Origin: Effrenium voratum
Taxonomy: Eukaryota; Sar; Dinophyceae; Suessiales; Symbiodiniaceae
Reading direction: 5' to 3'
Length of the DNA: 64,000 nucleotides
NCBI GenBank assembly: GCA_963377175.1
Contig: CAUJNA010003294.1
Span: 1,479,001-1,543,000 of the forward strand
Part shown: in pieces, positions 29,150-40,794 of the stretch
Numbering within the stretch: the first letter of the stretch is position 1
How the letters are laid out: each line of letters opens with the position of its first letter
Position numbers and translations under genes: made by a program
Notes under the pieces: model-generated
The model's database searches: none
What the model saw: the letters and a program-made list of their open reading frames with translations, nothing else
Told to the model about the DNA's origin: nothing

Positions 29150-29548
29150 GGTCAATAGCCTGCTGCATTTGCAGGCCCCCAGACTGGAAGAGGAAGGGAG
29201 ATTGGCTGGGTGGGCGCCTTGGAGCAACGTACAACAGTTCAAAGAGAGACCGCGCATTCGGATGTCAAAATCGCCAAGGATCGTATGCCGCGGAAGGCTT
29301 TGATCTGGGGCAAACAGATTCGCAGCTGCCCGGCGACTGTTGGCAGTCAAAGCCGGGCTCATCGCTGGTCTTTCGATTGTCGCCATTGCAGTCACAAAGC
29401 CCAGAGGCTCCTGCGGGCACCGCCTCACTCGCGCTGGCCAGTTGAGTTGCAGCCACCCGTCTGCCTCCACATGCCTCAGTTGCTCGAAGCCCGAGCCAAA
29501 GGTCATTAGACCGTTTGCAGGTTTAATGGAAAGGGCATTCGTTTCCAA
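29150..29548 (-). CDS. Exon-like island, unknown protein
   Basis: The minus frame reads MTFGSGFEQLRHVEADGWLQ, RRCPQEPLGFVTAMATIERP and HTILGDFDIRMRGLSLNCCT. Coherent, no low complexity, no family recognised. It ends about 100 bases before minisatellite array 2. It may belong with the island at 30322-30576. Confidence 0.35.
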
Positions 29549-29549
29549 A

Positions 29550-30320
29550 GCGGTGACACCAAAGACCAGACATGATGCATGAGACGTTGGCGCCCGCAGT
29601 CTCCTGCAGGCGCTTCAGCAGTTTGCTCCCACAAAGCGGATGCTTGGGAGCTTGGAAGGCCAGGCATCCGGAAACTCTAAAACCACCCGGCGGTGCTTCT
29701 GGAACGCCCTAGGCGCCGCCTTGGGCACACCCAGATCCACCTTCAACATCCTTCAACCTCCAAGGCCCGGAAGACACCTGCTCACAGCTTGGGCCCTCCC
29801 AAAGGCTGTTAACGTCCCGAAGTCGGAGCCGCCGCTTGCCTGGGCCGCTGTTCTTGAAACTTTGTTTACTGTGTGTAGCTGTTTCTGCTGTTTCTCTCGC
29901 GCTCTCCCCCTGTCTCTATATAAATATAAATCATGCGTATTCGCAATAAATACAAAATGTGATATAATGTGTATACATGTAACTCGGCTGTTGCACTTTT
30001 TAATGAACCATAATCACTAAGCATATCATTTAATGAATGCACAAATGCAATATCAGTCATCAACAGAAGATGATCCGATGCTAAGTGCTGTTATATGAAA
30101 AATGGGATGTTTTACCAGTTATTCCAACAAATGTTGCATTAGTTGTATATACGCCGTAACCAATATATAACCAAGCGTAATGTACGGTTTGACTTTGGAC
30201 CATGGAAACCTGCGGGGCGGCAGGGACATCTGGCCCCTTCCGCTGGGTGAGAGACGTTCTTTACAAGCCGTGCACGCCTTGCATTTGTGAGAAAAACGGG
30301 GCCATGCCACTTCCGCGAGT
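29550..30320. other. Non-coding stretch (likely intron or intergenic)
   Basis: No coherent ORF. AT-rich between 29910 and 30180 with tatata and aaatata words, in contrast to the GC-rich flanks. Confidence 0.3.
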
Positions 30321-30321
30321 C

Positions 30322-30576
30322 TCAGTGGCCAGAAAACGGTTCGCCGACCTTGCTGGCTTGAGCACAAAAAGGGAACTCAAGCAAAACTGGGGGCAAGCGG
30401 CTTAGAACCTGTCGAGCCTCGTAGATCTGGCCCAGCTTTGCAACAAAGTGCGGTGGGTCAGATCTGATCGCGGCGACTTCCGCGCAGAGTCTGGCCCAGC
30501 CAGTGGTGTTCTCAAACTCGCGCCTTTCAGCTGCGCAGCACCCGAGGGTCAGCAGCAATGCTCTCGAGGGCGCCAT
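30322..30576 (-). CDS. Exon-like island with ATG, unknown protein
   Basis: True ATG at 30576, then MAPSRALLLTLGCC, ERREFENTTGWARLCAEVAA, IRSDPPHFVAKLGQIYEARQ and VLSRLPPVLLEF. This reads as real protein with amphipathic helices, possibly the first coding exon of a minus-strand gene continuing to 29.5 kb. No domain recognised. The frame loses coherence after about 30370. Confidence 0.4.
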   Translation of the reverse strand: MAPSRALLLTLGCCAAERREFENTTGWARLCAEVAAIRSDPPHFVAKLGQIYEARQVLSRLPPVLLEFPFCAQASKVGEPFSGH

Positions 30577-30639
30577 GGCCCTCCTGGGGGGAAATCCTGC
30601 TTTGTGACTCTGGCCAAACTTGAGCTCTAGAATCGGTCG

Positions 30640-31336
30640 CGCAGGTTACTGGTAGTGCTGAGATGTTTTGCTCACCTGACAAGATCTTGCAACATCCACC
30701 TCTCCCTGCAAAATCACATCGGATACTCGGGATCACGCGGCTGCGTGATTCGCGCAAGTCAAGCATTCACAATGAAAGCATGTCAAAACCTGGCACCAAA
30801 GGCTCTACCCAAGACAATGCAAAGAATCAAAAGAGCGGACGTATGTTTTGGATTCCCCCTACTCTTCAACTCTTCGGATTGCGACTGTTCGAGAGGCGAT
30901 GAGAACGCATTCAGATCGCGCCATCAAACTCCAACGAAGCGGTTCGCTCCCACACACCGAATCACGCTCACCGACGCGCGGTGAATTTACACGAGCTCGC
31001 TGCCGTTGATGACGCGGCGCTTGAGCAGCAATTCACAAAATGCAACCAGCGCAACTTGAAGCAAAGGAATGTGTTGAGCAAAACGACAACCGGACACAAA
31101 ACTATTTGGAAACAAAACAAGCCCGGAAGCCCAACAACGAAACGCAAACGCAGTCTGTCCCTTGCGCTTGCACTTCTCTCTTCGTAGGTTCTGAACCGCT
31201 TGAGGGCAGCCCGGAATTTAGCCGATTATGCAAATGCAAATCGTAGGCAACGTCGAAATGGCAATCTAAGCTTGAGTTGGGACACCCGTTGTCCAGAACC
31301 TGAGAAGGCACTCGAAAATGGAACTGGAAAATGAAA
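30640..31336. other. Non-coding spacer left of duplication copy 2
   Basis: No supported gene. It contains A-rich phrases (aaaacaagcccgg, acaaaactatttgg) and nothing recognisable. Confidence 0.3.
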
Positions 31337-31386
31337 TTTCGGCCGTCACCCCCCCCCTCCGTTTCCATTTTTAAGGGGGTGGCCAT
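31337..31386. other. Small inverted repeat abutting duplication copy 2
   Basis: ggccgtcacccccccc at the left is complementary (with small mismatch) to aagggggtggcc at the right, with about 20 bases of loop. It ends three bases before the sequence shared with copy 1 begins. Confidence 0.6.
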
Positions 31387-34300
31387 GATTCTGAGCCTGA
31401 GCAGGGTGGCAGCGTGCCTGCGCGGCCTTGCCGCCAATGACACTTCGCCGGCCCCGGTCGCCTTGCCCGCGCCGCGGCCGCGACGCCGCAACACACGTTT
31501 CAACGGCCGCAGCTTGGACGGCGGCGGTGGTAAACCACGGCGGATCACGGCGGCGGCAGGGCTGTCATGGTGGTCCGGAAAGCTCCTGTGCGACACGAGG
31601 CAAGCGGCGGCTCGCCCCAAAGCGGAAGTTCCAGCGCTGCGTCGCCGCACGGGACTGGCGAAGGAGCGCAGGGCACGTCTCGTTTTTTTTGGAGACTCTC
31701 GTCACGTCTCCTGTCACGTGTCATTGGGCATCTTGGGCCGGTAGCCCGCCTGCTTTGCGCGGGCAAACAAAGCAAATATCAAAAATGACGAGGGCAAGGG
31801 GACCTGATAACCGCCGCAGCTGCGTGCAAGCACGGGCAGGGCGGACGCCAGCGTCGCGGCTGGGCTGCCTCGAGCAACGCTGGGGGCTCCGCCCAATGCT
31901 AGGCGGAAGGCGTGCGCGCAGCGCCGCACGGACAATTCAAACTTTCCGGAAACATCCGGAAGAGTCCTTTTCAGAACTGCAAAAAAAATCCGACAAGATT
32001 CGCGCAAAAAACGCCCGTCTTCGACGAGGAGAACGTGAAGCGGCACTGCTGGTGTCGCAGGGTTCGAAGATGCGCCATCGTATGCCATCGTGAATGCCGC
32101 CATGGCCTGTCTCAGGACGTGCCAATCCGCGCGCGGGCTCGGAAAATATTTTTCGCAAGGGGTCGCTTGCGAGTGAGGATTTTCCAAACGAAAGATTGAG
32201 GTGGGTAATTATTATGCAGCGCCATGCAGCGCCGGGGCGGGCGGTTGCGGGCGCCTAGCCACGCAACGCAACACGACTCGGGCCCGGCGGGCCATCGCGC
32301 GGCAGCACGTCCGCCAGCGGCAGCCCGGTCTCAGCGGCCGGCGTGGCAAGCGTGGCCCACGCGCCAAGCAGGCCGGAGGTCAGCGCTTTCCGTTGCGCGA
32401 CGGCCAGGATGCGCCACCAGCGGCGCCTCCATCCGGCCAGCGCTGAGGCACGCAGCGCAGGCGGCGCGCGTTGGACGGGGTAATGGGTACTGGGTATGTT
32501 TTTGATGATGGCATGGAAGGTTCGGCAAACCTTGCTTGGCCTTCTCCAAAGCTCGGGCCTCAGAGCTGGCTGCCCCTCACCAGCGCCACGGTTGCAACCC
32601 TCAGGGTGAGACGTGGCTCGAGATACGGGTCGGATTGGTCTCCTCTTGGTGTAGGAAGTCAACAAAAAAAAACACACACACAAAAACACACGCAAAAACG
32701 GCGCGGGAAGGCGGCCGATTCCCTCGCAACACAATGAACACGAAACAAAAACAAAAACGCAAAACAAGGTTTCTGGAGTTGCTAGAAAAAACAAAAACGC
32801 AAAAGAGACCCCCGCACACGAGGCGGCCATTGGGCGGGTTCGGCTGCTCGGCCTGATTTGCAGAATTTTGCGTCCAACAAAAACGGCTAAAATTTGGGTG
32901 CCTTTTCCATCTGTCCGGGAATTGCTCGCTCGCTGCGCAAAAACCTGCGTTTTACCATGCTTTTGCGAGGTGCTTCCTGCGTTGAGCTGGCTCGTTTTGC
33001 GTGTCTTTTTTTTGTCTTTTCTGGGTCCAAGAAAAAACGGCTATTTCTCCGCGTCTCTTTGCTTGCTTACTGCTTGCGTGTTTCGTGCTTGGACCTGCCT
33101 CGGGGATGCTGGGGATGCTGGGGGTGCTCAGCAAGAACGCGGGATGCTGGGGTTGCAGGGGATGCCGGGGATGCTGGTGCTTGGGCTTGGTCTTGCGTTC
33201 CCTTTTTTCGTGTAAGCAAGTTTGTTTTTTCGGCGTTTTGGCTTCAAAAAAAGCGCCTAAACTTTAGGCGTCTTTTTTGCTTTTAGCACTCGGCGTTCAC
33301 TGGCTATCGTTTTCGGTCTGCGGGCGCTCGCTTTTTCAGTAGGTAACGACAGACGCAGACGCAGATCAGAAGAAAAAAACAAAAGGCCGGACAGTCCGAG
33401 ACTGGTTGCTCTTTTTCCCTTCAATTCAGACTTGCGCCAATAAGGACTCGGCAGGACCCGGACTGCGCTTTCCGTTGTTTGCTGACCTGGTTTGCAGGCT
33501 TCGTGGCAACCATGTCCTTCGGTTGCTGCCGCAGGTCTCGCTTGTGCTCATGACGCCGCCTTGCTAGACTGTTTGCTGCACTCGTGTCGCGCAACTTCCC
33601 TTGCGCGGCTTGGGAGGGGGCTTAGGCCCACTACGCCGCTTGCTGGCACCAGCGAGAGGGCACGGCCCAAGCGGCCGCTACTGGCCAGTATTGCCCGTGT
33701 TGTTTCGCCGGAGCACACGGTCATAAAAGTGCACTCAGGGATAACACGCGATTGGAATGCTGCGGGAAAAAAATGCCGGGATCGCCGCATCTGGAGCCTT
33801 CCAGGTGCCGTGCGGCCATCGGCATGATTCCGGCGAACGGTGGGCTGCCTCCGGGCTTTGCGGACGCTGGGCCAAGGCCGTCCAAGCGGACAGGGGCCGG
33901 GGCACTGCCTGGCAAGCAAGGGGCGGCTGTCAAAGTGAGCCGCCACGTTGCTGACGGGCGCCGCGCGAAGCGCGTCTTTCGCCCTACTGTTGTCGCCGGT
34001 GGAACCGCTAGAGCAGGTGCGTCGTAGCCCGAGTTGGCACGTCTGAGTGGAGTGAGAGAGATTGAGAGTGGCAGTGACAGTTATGGGTGGTAATTCGTAG
34101 TTTTTGTCAGGGGTGCAGTCCGCAGTGGGGCCTCGATGGTAGGGAAAGGGTAGCGATGGGAGTGGTTCAGGACGCGCGTCTGGGGGTGGCACAAGTGCTT
34201 GAAGCGGAGCCGGCTTTGAACTAGGGCGCGATGTCTTTCTTTCGCTTTTTGCTCGCTCCTTGTTCCGCAGCAACAGTTTGTCGAGGGCACACTTGAGGGG

Positions 34301-34451
34301 TTGAAGGAACAGATGCGCTACTTGCTGCAACCTTACCACAGCCTTCTTTGCATGCAGGCGGGGCACATCTGGGGCGTCCTGGATGCCAAATGTGTAAGTC
34401 ACTGGCATCAGGGCCGTCGGCAAGCACAGGGTGCGCTTGGAGGACTTCCAC
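31387..34451 (+). repeat. 3,065-bp near-identical direct repeat, copy 2
   Basis: Constant offset of 18,910 from copy 1. All open frames are shared with copy 1 apart from one A-to-G difference at 32363, which changes Thr to Ala in one frame and His to Arg in another. A minus-strand frame (34738-33548, 396 codons) crosses the right junction. It begins in sequence not shared with copy 1 and has no recognisable domain, so I do not call it a gene. Confidence 0.95.
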
Positions 34452-35150
34452 GAGTGGCGGTGGTCGCGCTGTACGGCGCGTCCTGGCGTTTTGCAGCCTG
34501 ACTCGCCCGCCACGTCTCCCCACGAGGCCCGGGCAACTTCTGTTCGCATGGTTTGCATGATTTCCTGCCGGGCACAAACATCAGGTGCATTCCATACCGC
34601 ATGAGAGAATTGATGAGGGAGCGCCCGCACGACCTGCCCCCAGCTGCGCACACAGGGCGCTGGCTCTGATCCCATCGTGGCACAGCGCAAAGCGTGTCTT
34701 GCGTTGCAGCGTCGCACCCGTGTCGGGACAAGATGCATCCAGAGTCCAGTGATCTCGCGCCAAAGTTTGGGCAGGCGGAACGAGCAGTCGGGCGACGATC
34801 CTTCTGCTCAATAGCCTCGCCTGGCACGAAAGTTGGGCCGGCGGGCCGTTCTCCCTTAAGCTCGAGCGCTTGAGCGGCAAACCGGATGACTCATAGCATG
34901 AGCGTCGCGTGTCACGTGACGTGTCTCGTCGAGCGCACATAGAACGCACAACTTGTCAGCGAGTACTTCTGGAATCAATCGTGTTCCAAAGCGACATCGC
35001 AAGTCTCTGAAGATCAACCACGTGTTGTGAATGACATGAACTTTCACACTCATTTCTTTTTGACAAAAAGACGTGACAACTTGGATATTGAAACAAGAGT
35101 TGATCCGGCCACTGCAAAGGATCTGATGTAGCAAACTGCATCTCATTTGT
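34452..35150 (-). other. GC-rich region right of duplication, possible relic coding
   Basis: Minus-strand frames read protein-like text (EAIEQKDRRPTARSACPNFG near 34820-34760, and VIHNTWLIFRDLRCRFGTRL near 35030-34970) but in different frames and with no family match. It may be a decayed mobile-element ORF. Confidence 0.25.
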
Positions 35151-35303
35151 CAATTAGTTGCACTGCCACGTTGTCTGGGTCGCGCTCAATCCGCAGTGAT
35201 GCTCTGCGTGGCACGTGTGATCCGCAGCTGTAGGATGGCTGATCGACAACCAAACAATCCTGTGAAGGGATCGAGGCGTTCCCTCAACAGAAGCGGGTTT
35301 GTC

Positions 35304-35412
35304 TCAAAATAGGGGTTCCCTCCCCCCCCAAAAAAAATGGTTGGTTTCCTTTCTGGTTCCCCTTTGAAACCGCCGCAGAAAGGATACCCTCAAAATAGAC
35401 ACACCCAAGTTT
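35304..35412. mobile_element. Short inverted-repeat element, TACCCTCAAAAT type
   Basis: The left end ctcaaaataggggttccc is roughly complementary to the right end ggataccctcaaaatag. The right-end phrase ggataccctc recurs at about 52505 and in variant form at about 44590 and 51388. Boundaries are approximate and the family is weakly defined. Confidence 0.4.
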
Positions 35413-36250
35413 GACCGTGTTCCAATTTCGCTGCGCGTCACAATGAGATGTAACGTCGCGAATGTGGTGTTCGCCGAGCCCGTCGCGAATGTGGTGTTCG
35501 CCAATCCGCCTGAATCAAAACATGTGAACACGGGTGTCTTGTCAGCGCAAACGGCACTGACGGCAGCGGGCAACATGCTGGCATGAAGCGAACTAGAATT
35601 GGTGCACTCCAAATGCCGCGGGGTACCGCCAGTGCAGGCAATCCCCCAAATGATCCCCGACGGGCGATGACGACCACGATGGACAAAATGAAGAAGAAGA
35701 CATTGAAGATCAAACAAGTGTAATTAGTTGTTTAAACATCGTATGTGGGTAGACCATCGCACTCTGCAAAATTCCTTTTGCTTGACGCGGTGGAGCTCTA
35801 ATCTCTGGCCCTCGCTGAGCCTACGTCTGGGATCTTCCACCAACTGATTGAAGACCTTAACTCTGACACTGCATTGTGCAGGTCATAAAGACTTAAAACG
35901 GTACCGGAAATCTGAGCAATACCCGAAACGGTCAAGCATGCTATGTGGGAACAGCGTGGTGGCTTGTTTCGGGTACCAGCGTCATGCTACTGCGGCATGA
36001 CTGGTCTAAAGTGAGACTGAAACACGTGACGTTTGCTTCAACTGACCAAAGCCACTTGGAATGACAGGCATACCGTGCAACAACAAAGTCTATCACTCCA
36101 ATTCGAGATCTGGCAAGCATGCCCAATCAGTAGCGCATCCTGAGAACTGCGAGCGGGCCAGCAACAATCTCCCATTTTAAGCATCAGCTTCAGCCTTTGG
36201 ACTACTCTTGCACATGCGCCATTGCAAGCATTGGAAGCAACAGGTAGCCA
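35413..36250. other. Non-coding stretch
   Basis: A 16-base direct repeat (cgcgaatgtggtgttc at 35456 and 35485) is the only notable item. No gene supported. Confidence 0.3.
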
Positions 36251-36252
36251 CA

Positions 36253-36361
36253 AGGGTATGGGTCAAGATTAACCCTCCAGGGGACCGCAGGTTGTAGTCA
36301 TTGGTTCCTTTGACCAAGGCAAGCCATTTTGGGGTTACCCTATTTTTGACAACCACACCCA
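36253..36361 (+). mobile_element. TGGGTCAAAATC inverted-repeat element, diverged copy D
   Basis: The left end gggtatgggtcaagatt and the right end tttttgacaaccacaccc match the ends of the copy at 50512-50646, with a related interior (aaggcaagccattttggggt). The most diverged member of the family. Confidence 0.45.
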
Positions 36362-39003
36362 CAAAAAATAACACCTTCCCCCCCCCCCTATGTCATCCCA
36401 TGTCTATGTGTCGCTGTGACTGGTTCAACTCGCCGCTGTGGTCCGGACCACTGGTGCGCTGTCTTGGGCTCCCAAAGCTGCCACGCGGACTGGGACAAGA
36501 CGCGATGCCGTGCTCGTTTCCGGAGGCCAGGCTTCTCCAAGGCAAAGGGAAACACACTTGTTCATGGCTTTAAATGGGTTAAATGGAATCTACCACTGAG
36601 CACTAAAAAGCTAAAAGGCTAGAAAGCTGCGTTCAGTCAATGCAACAGCTCAGCCAGGCGCGTCTCGATCGCGGTTGGGGGCCTCCCGTGTAAACTGGAA
36701 ATTCTCCTTGACCTCAAGGCCATGCGACACTCAGAATCTATGGAGTGCTTGTGAAACAACGGAACACACAACTTCAATTTACATAGGTTAGATATTTCAG
36801 GGTACTCGTTTCCCAGCTTGATTCAATAAAGAAAGCAAAAGGAACAACTTATTGGGTCGGCCTATTTTGACACTGACATACCCACATGCTTTGCCGGATC
36901 CTTTCACAAACATCCAGGTCATCTAAGGATCCCTGCAGCAAAAGCACCATGGGCCAACCTGCAGGCATCAAGCACGCTTGAGAGAAAAAACAACAATTCC
37001 ACAATGAGCGCCTTGCCCAGTTGTTGGCTATCTTAGATCGCATCACGCTGCTGCCATGCAGCTTATTGCCCTGCTTGATACATTTGAACCAAGCTTTTCA
37101 TCCATGCCGCACTCCATACCCGAGGATATGCTTAGCTGTAATTGGCTGCTGTCCTGACTGCAAACACCTTCACTGCTGCTGCTGAGCTTCTGCGGCTTGT
37201 TTGATTCCTTTCAGCACTTTGTGTCCAATTCCCCGTTTGCTTGTTTCGCTTGGTTGTTCCTGTACCAGGCCAGAAGTCGGGGCAATGCTCAGCAAAAGCA
37301 AACCCGTGCCCAAGGAATTTAAGCCAGGACTGGTTCAGCTTTGTCTTCGTATCTTGGCTGAAGGTGCAGAGCACAAACAATCGACAAACAATCAAACGCA
37401 ATTGGTATTTGCGAGACTCAACCGACACATGTGGCTTGCGTCCAGGCTCTCCCGGTCAACACATGGCCTCTTCCGGTTCGTCTCGCAGGCCACAATCCAG
37501 TTTGTGCGACTCTCCGCGCCCTGGGAAGAGTCCGACGTCAAGCACACTCAAACCAAGTGATGTCAGCTGAGGGCCTCTAGCATTCCTCCGTATTTGCTCC
37601 AATCCACATTCATTTGCTAAGGATTGCTGACCAATGCTGCCTCTGTGCAAGCGCAACCACTTCTCGCTTTACATCCAATCACTTCAAACATGGTAACCTC
37701 CTCTCTTCCCATCAAATGCCTGGCAAATGGGCCCCATACATCAGCGCTATGCGATTACACGGCTTAATTACCAGATGGCACTGCGAAGAGCTGAATCAGT
37801 CTGGCCTCATCGTTCAGCTTCCGCATCTCCGTTGCGTGGAGGTTATCCAAGGCCATGCGCTTGCCGAAGCAGTTGCCCGCTACCTCCGAACAAGCGAGGG
37901 AAGATGTGGCAAGTTTTGATGGGGGCTGGCGGCGACTTCCTAGCGAGGCTTTAGGCCCCCATGGGTTGCCGGCACCCCCATAGTGCCCGCTCCGTGGTAC
38001 CCACACGTCGAGGCCTGGGTTTAGTTTTGGGTGTAGGGCTTAGGTTTCAGATTTAGGATGATTTGAGGTGGCGCGCTGTGTGCCGCAAACGAAACGGACA
38101 GCAGGCGGTCATAGCTTTAGAAACAGCCCTTCAGTGCACGAGGAACATTGGGAATACTAAGTAGTTGACGTTGTGAAGGACGAATTGCCAAAATACCGGC
38201 GCAAACAACCTCACTCGCAAATCCTGCATCCAGGCTTTCTACTGCCTCAAACTAAGCCAAGGAACACCATGGCAAAACAGCAACAAGTTCCAGGCTGTGA
38301 CTTCCTAAAACACAGCGACTGGGAAACGCAAAGTCCCCGCGCAACGAGCTTAGGCTCGGCTGCAGGCCTTACTGGGAATGAAGCCGCCGTATCCTGGCAC
38401 CGCAGCCTGGCTGAAGACCATGACCATGCCGACAAAACCAACTCTTGAGGACTAACTGACTGGGAAGCCGCAAAGTTAAAGGCTGCCAAAGTGTGGTTGC
38501 CTTACAATCTATTCAATGGCTATGTGGATCCCAGCACTGATCCGATTAATCACCTTGCAATTGCATGAACCTTCAGGGTGAACTCTTTGGCAAGTCAAAT
38601 GTCTCCCACAAATCCAAAGCTCCTGGACGCGCGATCGTCGCGCGTCTAAAGAGTAACAGGCATAGCCCATCTTAAAAACCATCAATATATGACAGTAGCG
38701 CAATGCAGTCTCTTAGCCCTTGCAAGAACATGTTAAGACAGGCCTTGGGTTTTTTGTTTAGTGCAGTGCAAAGTAGCACTTCTTGCTGCTCAGTAGGGAA
38801 TGAGGGAATGAACCCAGTCCCCTTAAAGGAAACCACCAGTTGCATGGGTTTTCTTGGGGTCCTTCCATTTCTCATTCGCTGCCTATCGCAAGACTTCGGC
38901 TCTCACGCTGTCTTGGAGCCCCTGGCCCCTGCGCGGATGCCATGCCCCCGGTGATTGTGGTACACCGAGACGGTCTGGCGCATTCCACAAATGAGTCACT
39001 TGC
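36362..39003. other. Mostly non-coding, weak exon candidates only
   Basis: The plus-strand frame 37201-37560 contains LSKSKPVPKEFKPGLVQLCL and QTQLVFARLNRHMWLASRLS, which may be exonic. Degenerate TTTAGGG words (gggtttagttttgggtgtagggcttagg) lie at 38013-38045. A C run is at 36379-36389. Nothing else is supportable. Confidence 0.25.
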
Positions 39004-39103
39004 TCAAAACCCGGTATCAAAATGGTCGACCCAGAACCATGTAAAGAACTAAGAAGGATTAGGATTGTCCCTTACTAACCTTCACTTACCCGGGTGTTGA
39101 TTG
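39004..39103 (+). mobile_element. AAAACCCGG inverted-repeat element, copy 1
   Basis: The left end tcaaaacccggtatc and the right end acccgggtgttgattg form an imperfect terminal inverted repeat. The interior words aaaatggtcgacccagaacca and ggattgtcccttactaacc are shared with 41852-41970. Just after it lies tgactcag, and inside it are gtaaag and ttactaac, which could act as acceptor, donor and branch site. Confidence 0.75.
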
Positions 39104-40330
39104 TGACTCAGATGATCCAGCCAAGCTCATTCACTCTTCATGACAAGTCAGCCCACACATGCTTGCATTGACAATAATTGACAATCATATTGTGGATTGA
39201 CGAACATAGGGTTGCATCCATCCGAGCTGGTTCTGGTTTTTGTCCACTATGTCACTGCGTGAAAGAAGCGCTGGGCACTATTCGTCATCCAATTGAACTC
39301 TCATACAGCTTTGACCGCTCAACCTATCACTTTGCAGGCCTGCAAGCACCCAAGGACCCCAGCTATCATTGTGACAATGTTCGCGCATTTCCCGGTCAGA
39401 CCAATGGTGTCACACACCGCCTGCTACAGAGCTGAGGATTTTTTGCCTTGATCCTCTTTGAGGTGGACCAAGTGAGCAAGTGCAGTCCCCAGCCCATGCC
39501 CTGGCCCATGCTGCCGCTTTTCTCTGGGCGGCTCTCTGTACCTCTGCCCAGCTTGGCGCAGCGGTCCTGTCACTGTGCCTGAGCACAGGGAATCTACGCA
39601 ACCTCATACAGTACCCTCCCCCAGACTGACATGGAAGCTCCCAGGACTTGGTTCCATTTGCAAAGGCCTTCTGGGAGCTTCCATGTTTGTCTAAGGGAGT
39701 GCAAGTGACTTGTCTTTCAAAACGTGTGCCTTAGCCATGAGGTTTCAAAGACATCACAAATTCAAAGCACACTCAAACCCGCATCTACGTTTGTCTTCTG
39801 TTACGCATACATGCTGCCACTTCTTCCCACTTTGCTTATGGCAAACTGTCCGTTGCACCGAGGCCACTTCCCGCCTCCTCTTGCAGCAAGGGGTCCTCGC
39901 TGCGCCTCGGGAGCATGGTGTGAAAGCCTCGCAAGTACTTGGTGGGTCCAGGGTATGGCTCAGCCGAACAGCGCCATCCGCTTCGAACTGGTCGAATGGC
40001 ATTCGGAATGAAGAGCTTCGCTTCAGCTTATCAAGTAGGAAGTTAAAAGCAACCTCAGATGCAACATTCAACGTGAACAAAATGCAAGGGCGATGCAGCC
40101 AAAGACAAGTAACCTACACGTGTTTGTATAGTTTGTTCATGTTGTTCCAATGTTTCAATTTGCAAGCGGTGATTTCGAAAAGCCACTTCTAGACGTGCAA
40201 GTATAGAAACACTGTGAGTATCGTGAATCACTAGCTGCAGGGTGCGCGACTTTCAGCCCAAGCTGCGTTGCACGTCTCGGACACATCCTGCTTGACCTGT
40301 CAAGAATAGTGACATCAGCCTGAATACAAA
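39104..40330. other. Non-coding stretch
   Basis: An inverted pair ggaagctcccagga and ctgggagcttccat (39630-39685) encloses about 30 bases. No coherent ORF recognised. Confidence 0.3.
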
Positions 40331-40335
40331 CATCC

Positions 40336-40359
40336 AATATATATATATATATATATATC
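40336..40359. repeat. (AT)n microsatellite
   Basis: About 12 AT dinucleotides. Confidence 0.95.
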
Positions 40360-40632
40360 ATAGTACTGTGCGGCAAAGATGTGTCTATGTGCGTGACAAC
40401 TGTCTGGGAAGTTTGCTTTTTGAGAGATCCCAGAACATACTGAGGACATTGCGTTTAAAGTCTCAAGCATTCGTGCGCAAATTGAGCCAAATGTGTCGGA
40501 AATTAAGGCCCCTTGAAAAGAGCCATGGTTCAGAAGGTCCGTTTCGAAATCGCCTGACTACTCGGACAGCTTTTCAGATGCCAGCATGACAAAGCCAAAA
40601 ACAGACATCAGCACTTTTTGCGCCGTCAAACA

Positions 40633-40675
40633 CATGCTGTTGTCATTACTGGATTCTATCGTATGAGAACAGTAT
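40633..40675 (+). repeat. 43-bp exact direct repeat, copy 1
   Basis: catgctgttgtcattactgg through agaacagtat, identical to 40752-40794. The 76 bases between copies include gcaactatggctgttgcc. It could be a recent local duplication or the ends of a small element. Confidence 0.95.
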
Positions 40676-40751
40676 GATATATGATACTTGTTTGCAATAT
40701 TGTAATTGTGAAACAGCAGTATGCAACTATGGCTGTTGCCAAGCACCACAG

Positions 40752-40794
40752 CATGCTGTTGTCATTACTGGATTCTATCGTATGAGAACAGTAT
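40752..40794 (+). repeat. 43-bp exact direct repeat, copy 2
   Basis: Identical to 40633-40675; period 119 bp. Confidence 0.95.

Noticed and set aside
12477..34451. Interpretation of the 3-kb direct repeats as LTRs of a giant retrotransposon
   Set aside because: No TG...CA termini, no target-site duplication, no primer-binding site recognised and no Gag-Pol between them.
33548..34738. 396-codon minus ORF crossing the right edge of duplication copy 2
   Set aside because: Copy 1 has the same internal frame but different, equally open flanking sequence; composition is Arg/Pro/Ala-rich as in GC-rich noise and no domain is recognised.
36315..36330. AGCCATTTTGG, an 11-base match to the dinoflagellate spliced leader
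   Set aside because: The match stops before the GCTCAAG end expected of a relict leader, and the words belong to an inverted-repeat element where similar sequence recurs.
40480..40500. Reverse-strand CATTTGGCTCAA resembling the spliced-leader 3' end
   Set aside because: Needs one base gap and has a poor 5' half; such a match is plausible by chance and no exon follows.
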